In this document: in pieces, positions 9,470 through 19,444 of the stretch
Layout: every line of letters starts with the position of its first letter
Position numbering within the stretch: the stretch's first letter is position 1
Origin: Colius striatus
Lineage: Eukaryota > Chordata > Aves > Coliiformes > Coliidae
Assembly (NCBI RefSeq): GCF_028858725.1
Contig: NC_084768.1
Location: forward strand, 1,347,853 to 1,411,852
Reading direction: 5' to 3'
DNA length: 64,000 nt
Notes under the pieces: model-generated
The model's database searches: none
The model's input: the letters and a program-made list of their open reading frames with translations, nothing else
Told to the model about the DNA's origin: nothing
Program-made: the position numbers and the translations under genes

Positions 9470-10720
9470 ATGAAAGCACATCACAACCTGTGCAAACATA
9501 CCTGTTACACACAGAGGTAGAACACAGCACCAAGCTCAGCTTGTAGACCTGAAACCTACATGACCTCCAAACCATCACAGGTCACCTGTCCAGGTGCTAC
9601 AGGCCATGTCCTGGCATGTTCCTAGGAAATACAGAGCATCACTAGGCACAGACACCAAGGGTCACATCAGAGCCGTGCAAGTGATGGCAGCACACAGTTT
9701 GTACTGCACTGAATCACACACACTGTTTACACAACATGCACAAGGTTTTACTGGAAGATAGGTTAAGTCAATGTTTGGAAGATTAATACAAGGCTGCAGT
9801 GTTCAGAACTAACTGCAGTGTGTACAAAAACAGTGGGAGATGGTGTCTTTACTTACAGCTTTTGATGTACCACTCACTGGCTCAGTTGGACCTCTTTAAG
9901 GGGGCTGGAAAACATGACCAAGCCAACAATGCTCGTGTGGCTGAGACAGAACTGGACTGTACAAATACATCCATGGCAGCAACACTCCTGGAGCCAGGAG
10001 TGCAGCTGAATAGCTGTCACTGTAACCAAGACACCTGATTCTCTCCCCTCCATAAAGCTCAGGGATACAGAATTCAACCTGGAGCATAGAGTCAATTTAG
10101 GAGAAAAACAGACTTGGAAAGAGAACTCATTGCATTTGCTGATGTGATAAACTGCTTCCTGAGCTTCACATTGGGGAAGGATTAACTATCCCTTCATCCC
10201 ACTCCACACCACAGCCAATGCCCTGCAGGGTACTGCTCTTTTTCTCCAGCCTGGAATGGACATTGTCTTTAGGAAAAGAAGAGCAGTTGCTTACAAATGA
10301 AGTTGTTGTTGGCATGTTTTTGCTCTTTCCTCTATCACTTGGACACAAAACCCCCAGTTGGAGGTTTCAGAATGCAAGAAATAGTCAAACACGGACAATC
10401 AGACTCTTCTGAGTTGGGAACAAATCAGGTGTTTACGCTACATTGGGTGTTTGTCTTTGCTCTAAAAGCAGTAACAGCAAACAGAGAATAAGGAACCTCT
10501 CAGCGTAGAGGAAACAGCATCTGCAACTTGAGTCTCAGAAAAAACAATCCCAAGAGCCAAGCCCAAGACAAGCATCTTAAAAGTTGCCATTGTTGCAGTT
10601 GGAACCCCATGTCCCAGCAGGCCTAAAAGCAAGTCTGCTTTGGGACAGGTTCATTAACATCTGCCCCATGCCGACACAAATGCACAGCAGCTTTGACAGG
10701 AAAGATACAGCCTGAAAGCC
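9470..10720 (-). repeat. Duplicated RBBP6 block, unit 2
   Basis: Counterpart of 7,510-8,740. It contains the better TEP exon (minus, 9,857-9,891): acceptor AAAGAG, donor GTAAGT, reading PTEPVSGTSKA, compare RBBP6 SRTEPAMATTKA. A DWNN-like piece lies at about 10,600-10,690 (DVNEPVPKQTCF followed by a stop; RBBP6 has DDNALIPKNSSV). Exon order on minus is the same in both units, so the duplication is direct. Confidence 0.55.
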
Positions 10721-11286
10721 CTGTAAGCTCATAGAACAGGCGACCACCCTGAACCCTCCACAAGGAGCACAATGCTGTAATGACACTTCCTTCTGTGATG
10801 CTGGTGGCTTTCACTCCTCCCACGGGGATTCTTCTCCCAGCCCCGAGGAGTTGGTGGGTCCCAGCCGGCAGCCGGCGCCGGGGCCCGTCAGGGTGCAGCA
10901 GCCGCAGAAACGCTCCTGAGCCTCGGGGCTGGCACCAGCTGGGGCTTGGCTGGGGACACCAGGCAGGGGTGGCCCTGACACCCTGCCCATGTACCTGGCC
11001 GTGGCACCTGGGAACCTGCTCCTCTGCCCAGCCCTCTCATGGGATCGCAAAAGCAGCTCCATCAGCCGTGGCACGGTCCGGAGACATCTCTTGATGGGTG
11101 AGTCTGGAACCATCAGGCCTGGAAAGAGGAGAGCTTGCCCAGAACTCAGCTGCTCTCAGTTTTTGGCAGGCAGGCTGGGTTTTTGAGCTGCCTGGTGCTG
11201 CCACTGCTGGGGAGCACCCAGGAATCAGCCTGTAGCTGCTGTGGAGTGAGGGCAGCAGGAGTGAGCGGGGCTGTGTGCAGCTATTG
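10721..11286. other. Unassigned GC-rich segment with exon-like pieces
   Basis: Two mutually exclusive exon-like readings exist. On plus, CTGCCCAG at about 11,030 and GTGAGTC at about 11,098 flank SWDRKSSSISRGTVRRHLLM. On minus, TTCCAG and GTACATGG flank SPIKRCLRTVPRLMELLLRS. I recognise neither. The GC-rich composition with clean splice-like borders suggests another gene remnant. Confidence 0.3.
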
Positions 11287-12632
11287 AACAGGTTCAGCCT
11301 TTAAAGGTGTCCCCCCTGGGAAGCCTGCTTCCTTCCTCCTGCCAGGTGGTATTTAGAACATAGACAGTTGCTTTTTGAAAGCAAAACCATCACACAAAAG
11401 CAAAGCCTGGCTGGGTGATTTCCCTTCCCCAGGGCTGGCCACTGGACAAGGTGCTGGTCGGCAGCACTCTCAGGGTGCAGGGCTGGGCCCAGGACAGGCC
11501 TTTTGCGGGCACCACATTTCTGGAGGCTCCTGCTAATGCAGTTCCTGGGCAGTGCTCAAGGAATGAGAGCAGTTGTCCATAATTGCTAGCTTTGGTCTCT
11601 CCCCATCGGTTCTGGCTCCCTGCCCTCATCTGTTACTTCCTCCCTCTCTGTCTTTACCTCACCACTGGTTTTTCTTTCTCTTCCTCTGTAGGACTCCTTG
11701 TCTGTATTTTCTAACCCCTCCCTGTCCTACACCCTGTTGCTATTTTTTCTCCTCTCCTGCTCCCTGCCCTTTGCCTTTTTTAATCACCATGTTGTGATTC
11801 CTGGCCTTATTTTCCCTCTCTCCCCCACAGCCTGTCCCCACTTTCCTGCCCATCTCTCTTGCTCAGCTGGCTGCAGCTTCTCTCTTCTCTCTGGGCCTCC
11901 ATCCTGCTCCTCACCCCCTTTTAGCTCTTCCTCTGACTCTCTCAGGCCATCGCTGTTCCACCCTCCTGCGCCTCCTTCTGCTGATCCACATCCCTCTGTT
12001 CCTCGCTCTCTCTGGATGCTTTCCTGTCCTTCTCTTCTCTGTCCCTGCCTTCTGTCCCTGTCTCTCCCTTTGTCTCTCCTTTCCCTTGTCTCTCTGTCCT
12101 AATCCCTGTCCCATTTCTCTGTCACTCCACTCTCCTGCTGCCTTTTCTGTCTCTCTGCCCCCTGTCCCTCTCCCTGCCTGTGTCTGTGTATCCCCCCCAT
12201 CCTCCTTTCTGCCCTTCCAATCCTCTCTCTGCCCTCTCTGCTGCTGCTTGTTGCTCTTTTTCCTCCTGCACTCCCTGTCTCCTTAAGCTCCATCCCTTTC
12301 CTGCTCTGTCCCTCTGCCCTGCTCCTCCCCGTATTTTCCTCCTCCTCCTCCTTTGGCTCCTCCTGGGGCTGGGCCTGTGCAGCCCCGGGGAGGCGGCCAT
12401 GGGGCTGCAGGGTCAGGGGGGCCTGGCCAGGGGCTGGTGTCCCTGCAGGGTCAGGCAGCAGGAAGGAGGCCCCGGGGCACGTGGGAGCTGTAGGCCTGGG
12501 GCACTGGCTACTGGCCAGCCATGTTGGCTCCTGGGCCATGTGGGAGCTGTAGCCCTGGGGCACAGGCTGTTGGCTCCTGGGCCATGTGGGAGCTGTAGGC
12601 CTGGGTAGGGGCTGCCAGCCGTCCCTTGTTCT
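11287..12632 (+). repeat. Repeat unit S, copy 1 (left palindrome arm)
   Basis: Starts in GGTTCAGCCTTTAAAGGTGT and ends near GGGGCTGCCAGCCGTCCC. Nearly the same sequence occurs in reverse at 13,689-14,985 and directly at 41,333-42,620. It consists of a 280-bp 5' part, about 750 bp of C/T-rich DNA and a GC-rich end with a repeated ATGTGGGAGCTGTAG motif. The long Ser/Leu/Pro ORFs on plus and Arg/Lys/Glu ORFs on minus result from the pyrimidine bias and are not supported as genes. I do not recognise the element. It lacks CR1 hallmarks and I see no reverse transcriptase. Confidence 0.75.
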
Positions 12633-12635
12633 GGA

Positions 12636-13055
12636 GAGCTGCAAAGCACACACACCTCTGATGGCCTAAGGTGCCCCTCCCCAAAGGGCCTGGTCCCACT
12701 TCTACCAGGTTCCTGTCTTTACTTAGACAGCAGAAACTGAGGCCACTTCATGGTGTTTTCAGCTTCTTTTCACTCTTAGAGTTTGAAAGGTCGTAGGCAA
12801 CACACCATGGCTGCAGGAACAAATCAATAACTAATCACCCAAATTCCAGACAAAGCTTTTAGAACTAGAACGCAATTAGTGCAATGTGCCTGTCCCTCCA
12901 CTGCCCTGGTCTCAGTTGGTCACACACATGTACCCACTGCTTAAGGAGTGGCTTCCACCACTGGAAAGAACTCTTAGGACTAAACCTCTGTAACAATCAG
13001 TCACTCGGTGGCTTCCTCTGGAAAATAACTCTGTATTGCACACTGCTGCCACATA
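12636..13055 (-). repeat. Repeat T, copy 1 (palindrome spacer)
   Basis: The reverse complement matches 46,435-46,845 over about 410 bp with few differences. Landmarks are CTTAAGCAGTGGGTACATGT, GTTATTGATTTGTTCCTGCA and GGTAGAAGTGGGACCAGGCC. In both copies it ends at a splice-acceptor-like TGCTTTGCAG followed by CTCTCCAGAACAAG or TTCTTCAGAACAAG. It is therefore probably intron plus the start of an exon from a duplicated gene that I could not identify. Confidence 0.7.
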
Positions 13056-13129
13056 TCAATAACCACAGAACCCAGCAGCTTGCAGCACATCAGCATTTGA
13101 GCCCTAACATAATGCAGCCCACTAGAAAA

Positions 13130-14995
13130 CAAACTCAAACAGCCTGTGCAAGCATCCCCAGAAATCCATCCTATCAGGCACTTTTGACTTGGTAGATTCT
13201 GACCTGCTTAACTGTGAGAACTCACCTCTTCTCTATTGAGCCAAAGAGCGAGCCAGGATGGCTGCTACAGTGAGTAGAAGCTGCTGATTTGTAGCTGGCG
13301 CAGCACCTGTGGGGAGAAGGGAGCTGGAGCGAAAGCCCTGCCAGAGTGAGCAGCACCACACACTGCTGCTGTCAGGGCAGGGACTGAGATGCTGGGGCGG
13401 CTGCGGGGGCTCTGGCAGCTGGGGCACAGGCCCCCTGTCTCCATCTCCTGCCCCTCCCCAGCTCTCGGGTCACCAAGGGGCTGCCCCAGCCAGGCCCAGC
13501 TCCAGCCTGGAGCTCCCATCACCAGCCCCGGGTGGGCAGCAGGCAGGAGACACCCCCAGAGCTGCCCAAGGGCCTGGCTGGCCCCAGCCCTCACCTCAGC
13601 CAGGCCACAGCTGCAGCACAGCCTGTGCCTCACAGCACCGACACGGCTGTGGGCAGCTGAGGGGGCAGCGACAGCTCCCAGAGCGCCCAGCAATGAACAG
13701 GGACGGCTGGCAGCCCCTGCCCAGGGCTACAGCTCCCACATGGCCCAGGAGCCAACATGGCAGGCTGGTAGCCAGTGCCCCAGGCCTACAGCTCCCACAT
13801 GCCCCGGGGCCTCCTTCCTGCTGCCTGACCCTGCAGGGACACCAGCCCCTGGCCAGGCCCCCCTGACCCTGCAGCCCCATGGCTGCCTCCCCAGGGCTGC
13901 ACAGGCCCAGCCCCAGGAGGAGCCAAAGGAGGAGGAGGAGGAAAATACGGGGAGGAGCAGGGCAGAGGGACAGAGCAGGAAAGGGATGGAGCTTAAGGAG
14001 ACAGCGAGTGCAGGAGGAAAAAGAGCAACAAGCAGCAGCAGAGAGGGACAGAGAGAGGATTGGAAGGGCAGAAAGGAGGATGGGGGGATACACAGACACA
14101 GGCAGGGAGTGGAACAGGGGGCAGAGAGACAGAAAAGGCACCAGGAGAGTGGAGTGACAGAGAAATGGGACAGGGATTAGGACAGAAGGGAAAAGGGAAA
14201 GGAGAGAGAAAGGCAGGGACAGAAGGCAGGGTGCAGAGAAGAGAAGGGAAAGCATCTGGAGAGAGCGAGGAACAGAGGGATGTGGATCAGCAGAAGGAGG
14301 CACGGGAGGGCAGAACATCGATGGGCTGAGAGAGTCAGAGGAAGAGCTAAAAGGGGGTGAGGAGCAGGATGGAGGCCCAGAGAGAAGTTCCAGCCAGCTG
14401 AGCAAGAGAGACAGGCAGGAAAGTGGGGACAGGCTGTGGGGGAGAGGGAAAATAAGGCCAGGAAACACAACATGGTGATAGAAAAAGGCAAAGGACAGGG
14501 AGCAGGAGAGGAGAAAGGAAAAATAGCAACAGGGTGTAGGACACTCAGGGAGGGGTTAGAAAATACAGACAAGGAGTCCTACAGAGAAAGAGAAAGAAAA
14601 AACAGTGATGGGCTGAAGACAGAGAGGGAGGAAGTAACAGATGAGAGCAGGGAGCCAGACGAGCTCATGGAGAGAGACCAAAACTAGCAATTATGGACAA
14701 CTGCTCTCATTCCCTGAGCACTGCCCAGGAACTGCATTAGCAGGAGCCTCCAGAAGTGTAGTGCCTGCAAAAGGCCTGTCCTGGGCCCAGCCCTGCACCC
14801 TGAGAGTGCTGCCGACCAGCACCTTGTCCAGTGGCCAGCCCTGGGGAAGGGAAATCACCCAGCTGTTTCTTTGGGCTTTTTGTGATGGTTTTGCTTTTAA
14901 AAAGCAACTGTTTCAGCTGTAAATACCACCTGCAAGGAAAAGGGAAGCAGGCTTCCAATGTGGGACACCTTTCATGCCTGAACCAGGTACCAGAC
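13130..14995 (-). repeat. Repeat unit S, copy 2 (right palindrome arm plus extension)
   Basis: The reverse complement of 13,689-14,985 matches copy 1. The adjoining 13,130-13,688 matches the downstream part of copy 3 (42,620-43,020 and 43,370-43,575). Where copy 3 carries about 350 extra bases after CTTCTCCCCACAG|GTGCTG, this copy goes directly into CTACAAATCAGCAGCTTCTA. Copies 1 and 2 form an inverted repeat with arms of about 1.3 kb and a spacer of about 1.06 kb. Confidence 0.75.
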
Positions 14996-16164
14996 TTGAG
15001 AGCTTTCCCATTCACAGGCCCCAGATCCCTGTCCTCTGTTGCTATTTCATACCAGCAGGTGTGGACTTAGACGAGGAGTTGAGTGATGAATGGGGAGAGA
15101 ATGGCAAGCCAAGGGCTGAACGTGTTTAATAGTGCCAGGAGCCACTTGTGTGTTGTGCAGACGCCTGTGAGCAGGAGCCCTTTGCAATCAGCCTGGGAAG
15201 GGACGAGGGAGCGAGCCTTAGGGGGCCAGTCAGTTGTGTTTGGGCTGTAAATGGTGGGACCAAGCAGCCAAAGCAGCTGAAAGCATTTCCAGCCAGGCCA
15301 CAGTGCCCACAGTGGGATCGTCGCTTCGTCTCTCCGTAAGGGATGGGAGCTGTGTTGTTTCCTTTCCCAGGGGCAGGCTGGGTGCAGCGATGCCCCGAGC
15401 AGCCGGCGCTGACAGAAAGGAACGACGCTGCCGATGCTGCCCTGGGCTCGGGCACTTCAGTCCCGGTGCCGGTGCCAAAGCCGTTCCCCAGCTGCACACA
15501 GCCCCGCTCACTGCTGCTGCCCACGCTCCTGCCTGCGGCTACAGGCAGCCGCCCTGGCTCTTCAGTGCTCCCCAGGAATGGCAGCACCAGGCAGCTCAGA
15601 AACCCCACCCTGCCTGCCAAAGGCTGACAGCAGCTTCATGCTGGGCAATCTTTCCTCTTCTCAGGCCTCAGTGCTGCTCCCTCCCAGGAAAGCCTCGGGG
15701 CTTCAGGCTCAGCCCCACAGCAGGAGAGTGCCAGGGCTGCAAAGCTGCACAGCAGAACGGGGAATCAGGCTCTGCCTTTGCTTTCCAGGCTGTCTCCTCA
15801 ACACAGCCCTTGAGACAGATGCTGTGCCTCAAGCACATGTCACACCCAGCCACTTGAGCAGTACTGTGCCTGTTTCTTCTCCAGCAAGTGGAAGACAGGA
15901 GGGACAATAGAATATGTCAGAGCAAGCTCCTAGAGACAACATGTGGAGATTGAGAACTAAATGTTCTTTCAAGCTGGGGCAAATACTTTTAATGGTAACA
16001 CAAGAAGGAGCCGTGTTTGAACTCTGAAACAATGCCGGGGAAAAGTGTTTCTGTGATAGAACAAAATGTAATGATATAGAATAGACAGAAAATCAAACGT
16101 GACAAGATGCTTCTGTGATGGCAGCAGGTCCCACACTGATGGAGAGCTGCAGGTCAGGCTGTGG
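14996..16164. other. No recognisable gene; GC-rich piece at 15.34-15.63 kb
   Basis: Mixed sequence. A GC-rich stretch at 15,340-15,630 is open in more than one frame (for example LPRNGSTRQLRNPTLPAK on plus), but it lacks a clear exon border or a recognisable domain. The rest shows neither exons nor known repeats. Confidence 0.35.
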
Positions 16165-16872
16165 CTTCTCTTCTCTTCTCTTCTCTTCTCTTCTCTTCTC
16201 TTCTCTTCTCTTCTCTTCTCTTCTCTTCTCTTCTCTTCTCTTCTCTTCTCTTCCTCTCCTCTCTCCCCTCCCCTCCCCTCCCCTCCCCTCCCCTCCCCTC
16301 CCCTCCCCTCTCCTCTCCCCCTCCTCCCCTCACCTAATCTTCCTACTCTACTTCACTCCCCTTGTCTCCTCTCCTTCTCTTCCCCTTATACCTTCCCTTC
16401 CCTTCCCTTCCCTTCCCTTCCCTTCCCTTCCCTTCCCTTCCCTTCCCTTCCCTTCCCATCCTGTCCTCTTCTTCCCTTTCTCTCCCATCTCCTATCCCAA
16501 TACCCATCCTCTCCTCTCCTTTCTCCTCTTTTCTCCACCTCTCCTCTCCCCTCCCCTAATTCCCCTCCTCTCCTCCCCCAATTCCCATCTTCTCCTCTCC
16601 TCTTCTCCACTCCCCTGATCCTCTCTTCTCCTCCCCTTTTATCCCACCTCCTCCCCCAATCCCCATCCTCTCCTCTCCTCTCCTCTCCTCTCCTCTCCTC
16701 TCCTAATCCCCTTCTGACTTGTCTTCTCTCTTCTTCTCTCTTCCCTCTTCTTCTCTCTTCCCTCTTCTCTCTTCCCTCTTCTCTCTTCTTCTCTCTTCTC
16801 TCTTTTCTCTTCCTTCTTCTCTCTTCTCTCTTCTTCTCTCTTCTCTCTTCTCTCCTCTCTCTTCTCTCTCTC
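16165..16872 (+). repeat. Polypyrimidine tract: (TTCTC)n, (TCCCC)n, (TTCCC)n, (TCTTC)n
   Basis: About 700 bases that are almost pure C/T on plus. A (TTCTC)n block (16,165-16,252) is followed by (TCCCC)n (16,258-16,320), then (TTCCC)n (16,385-16,456), then mixed TCCTC and TCTTC to 16,872. Long Ser/Leu/Pro ORFs on plus and Arg/Glu/Lys ORFs on minus cross it and are artefacts. It lies just downstream of the EHMT1-like stop codon in that gene's transcriptional sense. Such mirror-symmetric purine/pyrimidine DNA can form triplexes. Confidence 0.9.
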
Positions 16873-16948
16873 CTGCCCACAGCCCCTTGCAGTGCCAGGG
16901 ACAGCTCACCCTCTCCCCGCCAAGCCCAGCACGCAGGGTGACACCCAC

Positions 16949-17138
16949 TCAGTGCCTGTGCCGTGGAGCCTTTGCCGCCCAGCTGCTGACAGGGGCCTCC
17001 TTTGGCTTCCTGCTGCGGGACAGGGCGCGCGCCTGGCGCTTGGCCAGCGCCCAGCTCGTGTACTTGCACCTGCCAGAGCCGCATTTGCAGCTGAAGGATT
17101 TGCCTTTGACGGCCCAGAAATCCTCCTTGTAGTCGAAG
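16949..17138 (-). pseudogene. EHMT1: EHMT1-like last exon: end of SET domain, post-SET, C-terminus
   Basis: Minus-strand exon after CTCTCCCGCAG. It reads FDYKEDFWAVKGKSFSCKCG then SGRCKYTSWALAKRQARA and ends after ..SSWAAKAPRHRH. Human EHMT1 has [34 protein letters not shown], and G9a ends similarly. EHMT enzymes methylate histone H3 lysine 9 (mono- and dimethylation). The FDY of the SET core and the post-SET CxCxxxxC zinc-binding cysteines are kept. The tail after RQA differs from EHMT1. The exon is open and splices in phase from 17,401-17,576 (LG-FDY). No earlier EHMT exon is seen, hence the pseudogene call. Confidence 0.75.
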
Positions 17139-17400
17139 CTGCGGGAGAGAGACGGAGCCGGGCTCAGTGCAGAGCAGCAGCACGGGGCAGCCAAAGGGAT
17201 GGGGCAGCCAGAGCTGCAGGATGGGGGGGCGGCAGCCCGCGGCGCCGCCACCGTTTGGGGCTTGGCAAAGCTTCAGGGGATGGCGAGTGCTGGCGGGGGC
17301 ACGGCCCCGGGAACACAGCGCTGGAGCCCAGCAGCTCGCAGCAGCCCAGCGCTCGTCCCTCTGCTCTCCATCCTCCCTGCGGCCCAGGGCCGGCACCTAC

Positions 17401-17576
17401 CCAAGCTGCTCTCCAGCTCTGATGTCCCTCGTGCTGAAGAAGACCAGCCTGGGGAAGCGCACGTCCTGATGGGATGTGAAGACCCTGGCAGCGAAGACGT
17501 TGGGCTCGCAGTGATGGTTGATGAAGCGGCCGATGTTGCCATAGAAACGCGCATCGATGCAGTACACGTCTCCTTC
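17401..17576 (-). pseudogene. EHMT1: EHMT1-like exon: SET domain core with NHHCEPN
   Basis: Minus-strand exon with acceptor CTTCACTTCAG and donor GTAGGTG. It reads [18 protein letters not shown], then [20 protein letters not shown] and [24 protein letters not shown]1 has [55 protein letters not shown]. The NHxCxPN motif that contributes to S-adenosylmethionine and lysine binding is intact. Sequence details (HHCEPN, AGEQLG, ALAKRQA) favour EHMT1 over G9a. The pre-SET, ankyrin and N-terminal exons expected upstream (above 17.6 kb on minus) are not found; HYDIN exons on the other strand follow instead. It is therefore an orphan C-terminal fragment. Confidence 0.8.
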
Positions 17577-18104
17577 CTGAAGTGAAGCCGTTGCTTCTAA
17601 GCTTTAGGTGGCACTTCCCAAAGTGACATTTCTGCTGTGAGACAGCCCGCACAGGGCAGCACAGGCCAGCTCCCAGCACAACAGGCCTCGGCTCCCAGTG
17701 GCCAGGCTGAGCAGTGGCCGGTGGATCGTGCCTGCCCACGGCGAGGTGGAGCTCAGGGTCCACTTCAGCTCCGCGCTGCCAGGACAATTCGAGGAGACGC
17801 TGCATTTTTAGACCCAGGGGACAAAGGGCTTGCACCAGCTGCAGTGCAGGGGCACCTGCCTGTACCCCACCGTCAGCCAGGACCCACGGAAAGGCTGTCC
17901 CGTGGGAGCCCCCCACGCTGCTCCCCCGGAGCTCAGAGCCTGCTGCCTGGGGCAGCTCGTGCTGCTTGAGCGCCCGACGCCTCTTCCCAGGCTTGGGGCT
18001 GGCAACCGGGGCTGCTGCTGTGACGACCGAGCAGGGCTGTGGCTTTGTGATCAGGAGTTCTGCTTGGAGCATCTCACAGCTCCTCCTCTGCTTTCTCTGC
18101 CCAG

Positions 18105-18224
18105 GGCAGTGTTTCCTCATTGCAGCAGGAGCAAGGCAGATGATGCCATCATCTCCAAGCAGTTTGTCATGAACACGGGCATCTTCCACTTTGGTGTGCA
18201 GCTGTGTGGGAAGTCGAGGGATCG
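18105..18224 (+). pseudogene. HYDIN: HYDIN-like exon (QFVMNTGIFHFGVQL)
   Basis: Plus-strand exon with donor ATCG|GTACGT. The acceptor is either CTGCCCAG before 18,105 or CATTGCAG before 18,125. It reads SRSKADDAIISKQFVMNTG and IFHFGVQLCGKSRDR. HYDIN, the large central-pair protein of motile cilia, has KKYVMSTETYYFGPLLCGKSRDK in its middle. It joins in phase to 19,196 (DR-YEAL). Confidence 0.7.
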
Positions 18225-19195
18225 GTACGTGCTCCCAGCTCTGGGCGAGCATCCTGATGGCCCCTGTGAGCAGTGAGATGTTGGGAGGGGATCTGCAGGG
18301 CCTCGTGCTTTCAGGGACACACCTGGGGATGTGCTGTCCCTGAGGCACAATTGAGGGCAAGCCCAGGTAGAGACCTGAGAGATACTCGGGGTGAAGGGCC
18401 AGGGGTGTGTGAACTTGAGCAGATGACAGGCACGGGAGACTTGGAGGAGCTGGGGAAGGATGGAGCTGATCTCCCTGCGTGGTGGGGCCTCGGTGGCCGG
18501 AGCCAGGTGCTGCTTCCAGCCTGGAGGTGACTTGGAGCACCTCGTGCCTCCCATGCACATCTCAGCCTCACCACCTATGACTTGAACTCTGTGGTGCTTC
18601 TGCCAAGTGCTTTGAGCTCTGCAGGTAGATTAAAGGAGCAGTTACTCTGCTGATGGCTTGGTAAACCAACCCTTCATCTGTTATCTTCATAGGACTTTGA
18701 TGTCACCTGCCAGTATGGGCAGGGGGGTAAGGTGCAGAGGAATGAAAACAGGGATTACATGTCCCTGTTCCTCTCTGTTGGATAAAGTCTGCCTAAAGCA
18801 GTTGCCTTTGGAGCTGCTGATGGATTTCCATTCCCAGTGTTGGTTGGGTGGGTTTTTTTAACATTAGCACTTTAGGTCTATTCTTGGGGGGAGCTCTGGA
18901 GAGTTGCTGCTGTTGTGAGATCCCAAGGGAATGAAATCAACCCAGCAAAAAACCCTACAGCAGATCTTTAGCCAGGCAGAGGAATGGTCTTGGGGTTCTG
19001 TTTGCTTTTTTTTCCCCTTTAGCTCCAAAATCTGTTCCACGGCTGAAGGAAGGGTGAGAAGGGAGAAGGTACAAGTTGGGCTGCTTGTTAGACTGTGGCT
19101 TCCAGCGCAGCCTCCCGCTGCCAGGCCGGGGTACCTTCCTCAGCCAGGGATGAAGGCAGCGGTGTCCTCTGCAGCCATTCCCTTGTTTGTGGCAG

Positions 19196-19355
19196 GTACG
19201 AGGCCCTGACCCATCCTGGCAACCACCAGCAGCTCTCCATCCTCAATGCCACCCCCCTGGAAGCTGAGCTGAGCTTCTCCTTTGAGCACGATCCACCTGG
19301 GGTCACCTTCCCCTTCGGCCCTCCCAGCATGACGCTGAAACCCAAGGAGAAGGAG
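19196..19355 (+). pseudogene. HYDIN: HYDIN-like exon (LSILNATPLEAELSF)
   Basis: Plus-strand exon between GTGGCAG and GTAGGG. It reads YEALTHPGNHQQLSILNATP then LEAELSFSFEHDPPG and MTLKPKEKE. HYDIN has ..ETLTILNTSLMVVEASFYFQND..MVLKPNEKQ. This is an immunoglobulin-like ASH/MSP-type strand pattern. The exon is open and in phase with its neighbours. It is the best conserved of the four plus-strand HYDIN exons. Confidence 0.85.
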
Positions 19356-19444
19356 GTAGGGCTGGGTGGGGAGAAGTACCCAGGAACCGTTCCTCCTGCT
19401 CACTGGATGCTCTCGTGTCTCTGTTTGTGCGGGGACAAGGCCAG

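Larger units (their letters stand above)
3851..10690 (-). pseudogene. RBBP6: RBBP6-like gene, degraded, with tandem exon duplications
   Basis: On minus, a series of short exon-like segments follows the order of RBBP6, a RING E3 ligase with an N-terminal ubiquitin-like DWNN domain, a zinc knuckle and a RING/U-box that binds p53, Rb and mRNA 3'-processing factors. From 5' to 3' I see a DWNN C-terminal piece (about 10.6 kb), a TEPVSGTSKA exon (9.87 kb), a second copy of both (8.65 and 7.98 kb), a DDSS..LSLEQL exon twice (6.67 and 6.36 kb), an SFMVELCDPN exon (5.5 kb) and the two RING exons (4.8 and 3.9 kb). A CR1 sits between the duplicated blocks. The DWNN start, a convincing zinc knuckle and everything after the RING are absent. 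One DWNN copy contains a stop and one DDSS copy has lost its splice donor. The call is a pseudogene with a strangely well preserved RING. Confidence 0.75.

Noticed and set aside
11573-12653. Long ORFs in the C/T-rich part of unit S (also at 13,596-14,468 and 41,622-42,723)
   Set aside because: Compositional artefacts. The same ORFs appear in each copy only because the DNA is duplicated, and substitutions do not favour synonymous sites by eye.
15343-15627. A GC-rich open stretch as an exon or gene
   Set aside because: Open in several frames because of composition. No donor at the end and no family resemblance.
16099-16941. A 280-codon plus-strand ORF rich in Ser, Leu and Pro, and a 336-codon minus-strand ORF rich in Arg, Glu and Lys
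   Set aside because: Both are produced by the polypyrimidine repeat, which contains no stop codons. No domain or exon structure.
17714-18170. A minus-strand ORF with ASPKPGKRRRALKQHELPQ as a possible EHMT nuclear-localisation exon
   Set aside because: Basic patch only. No match to a specific EHMT exon and no clear splice borders.
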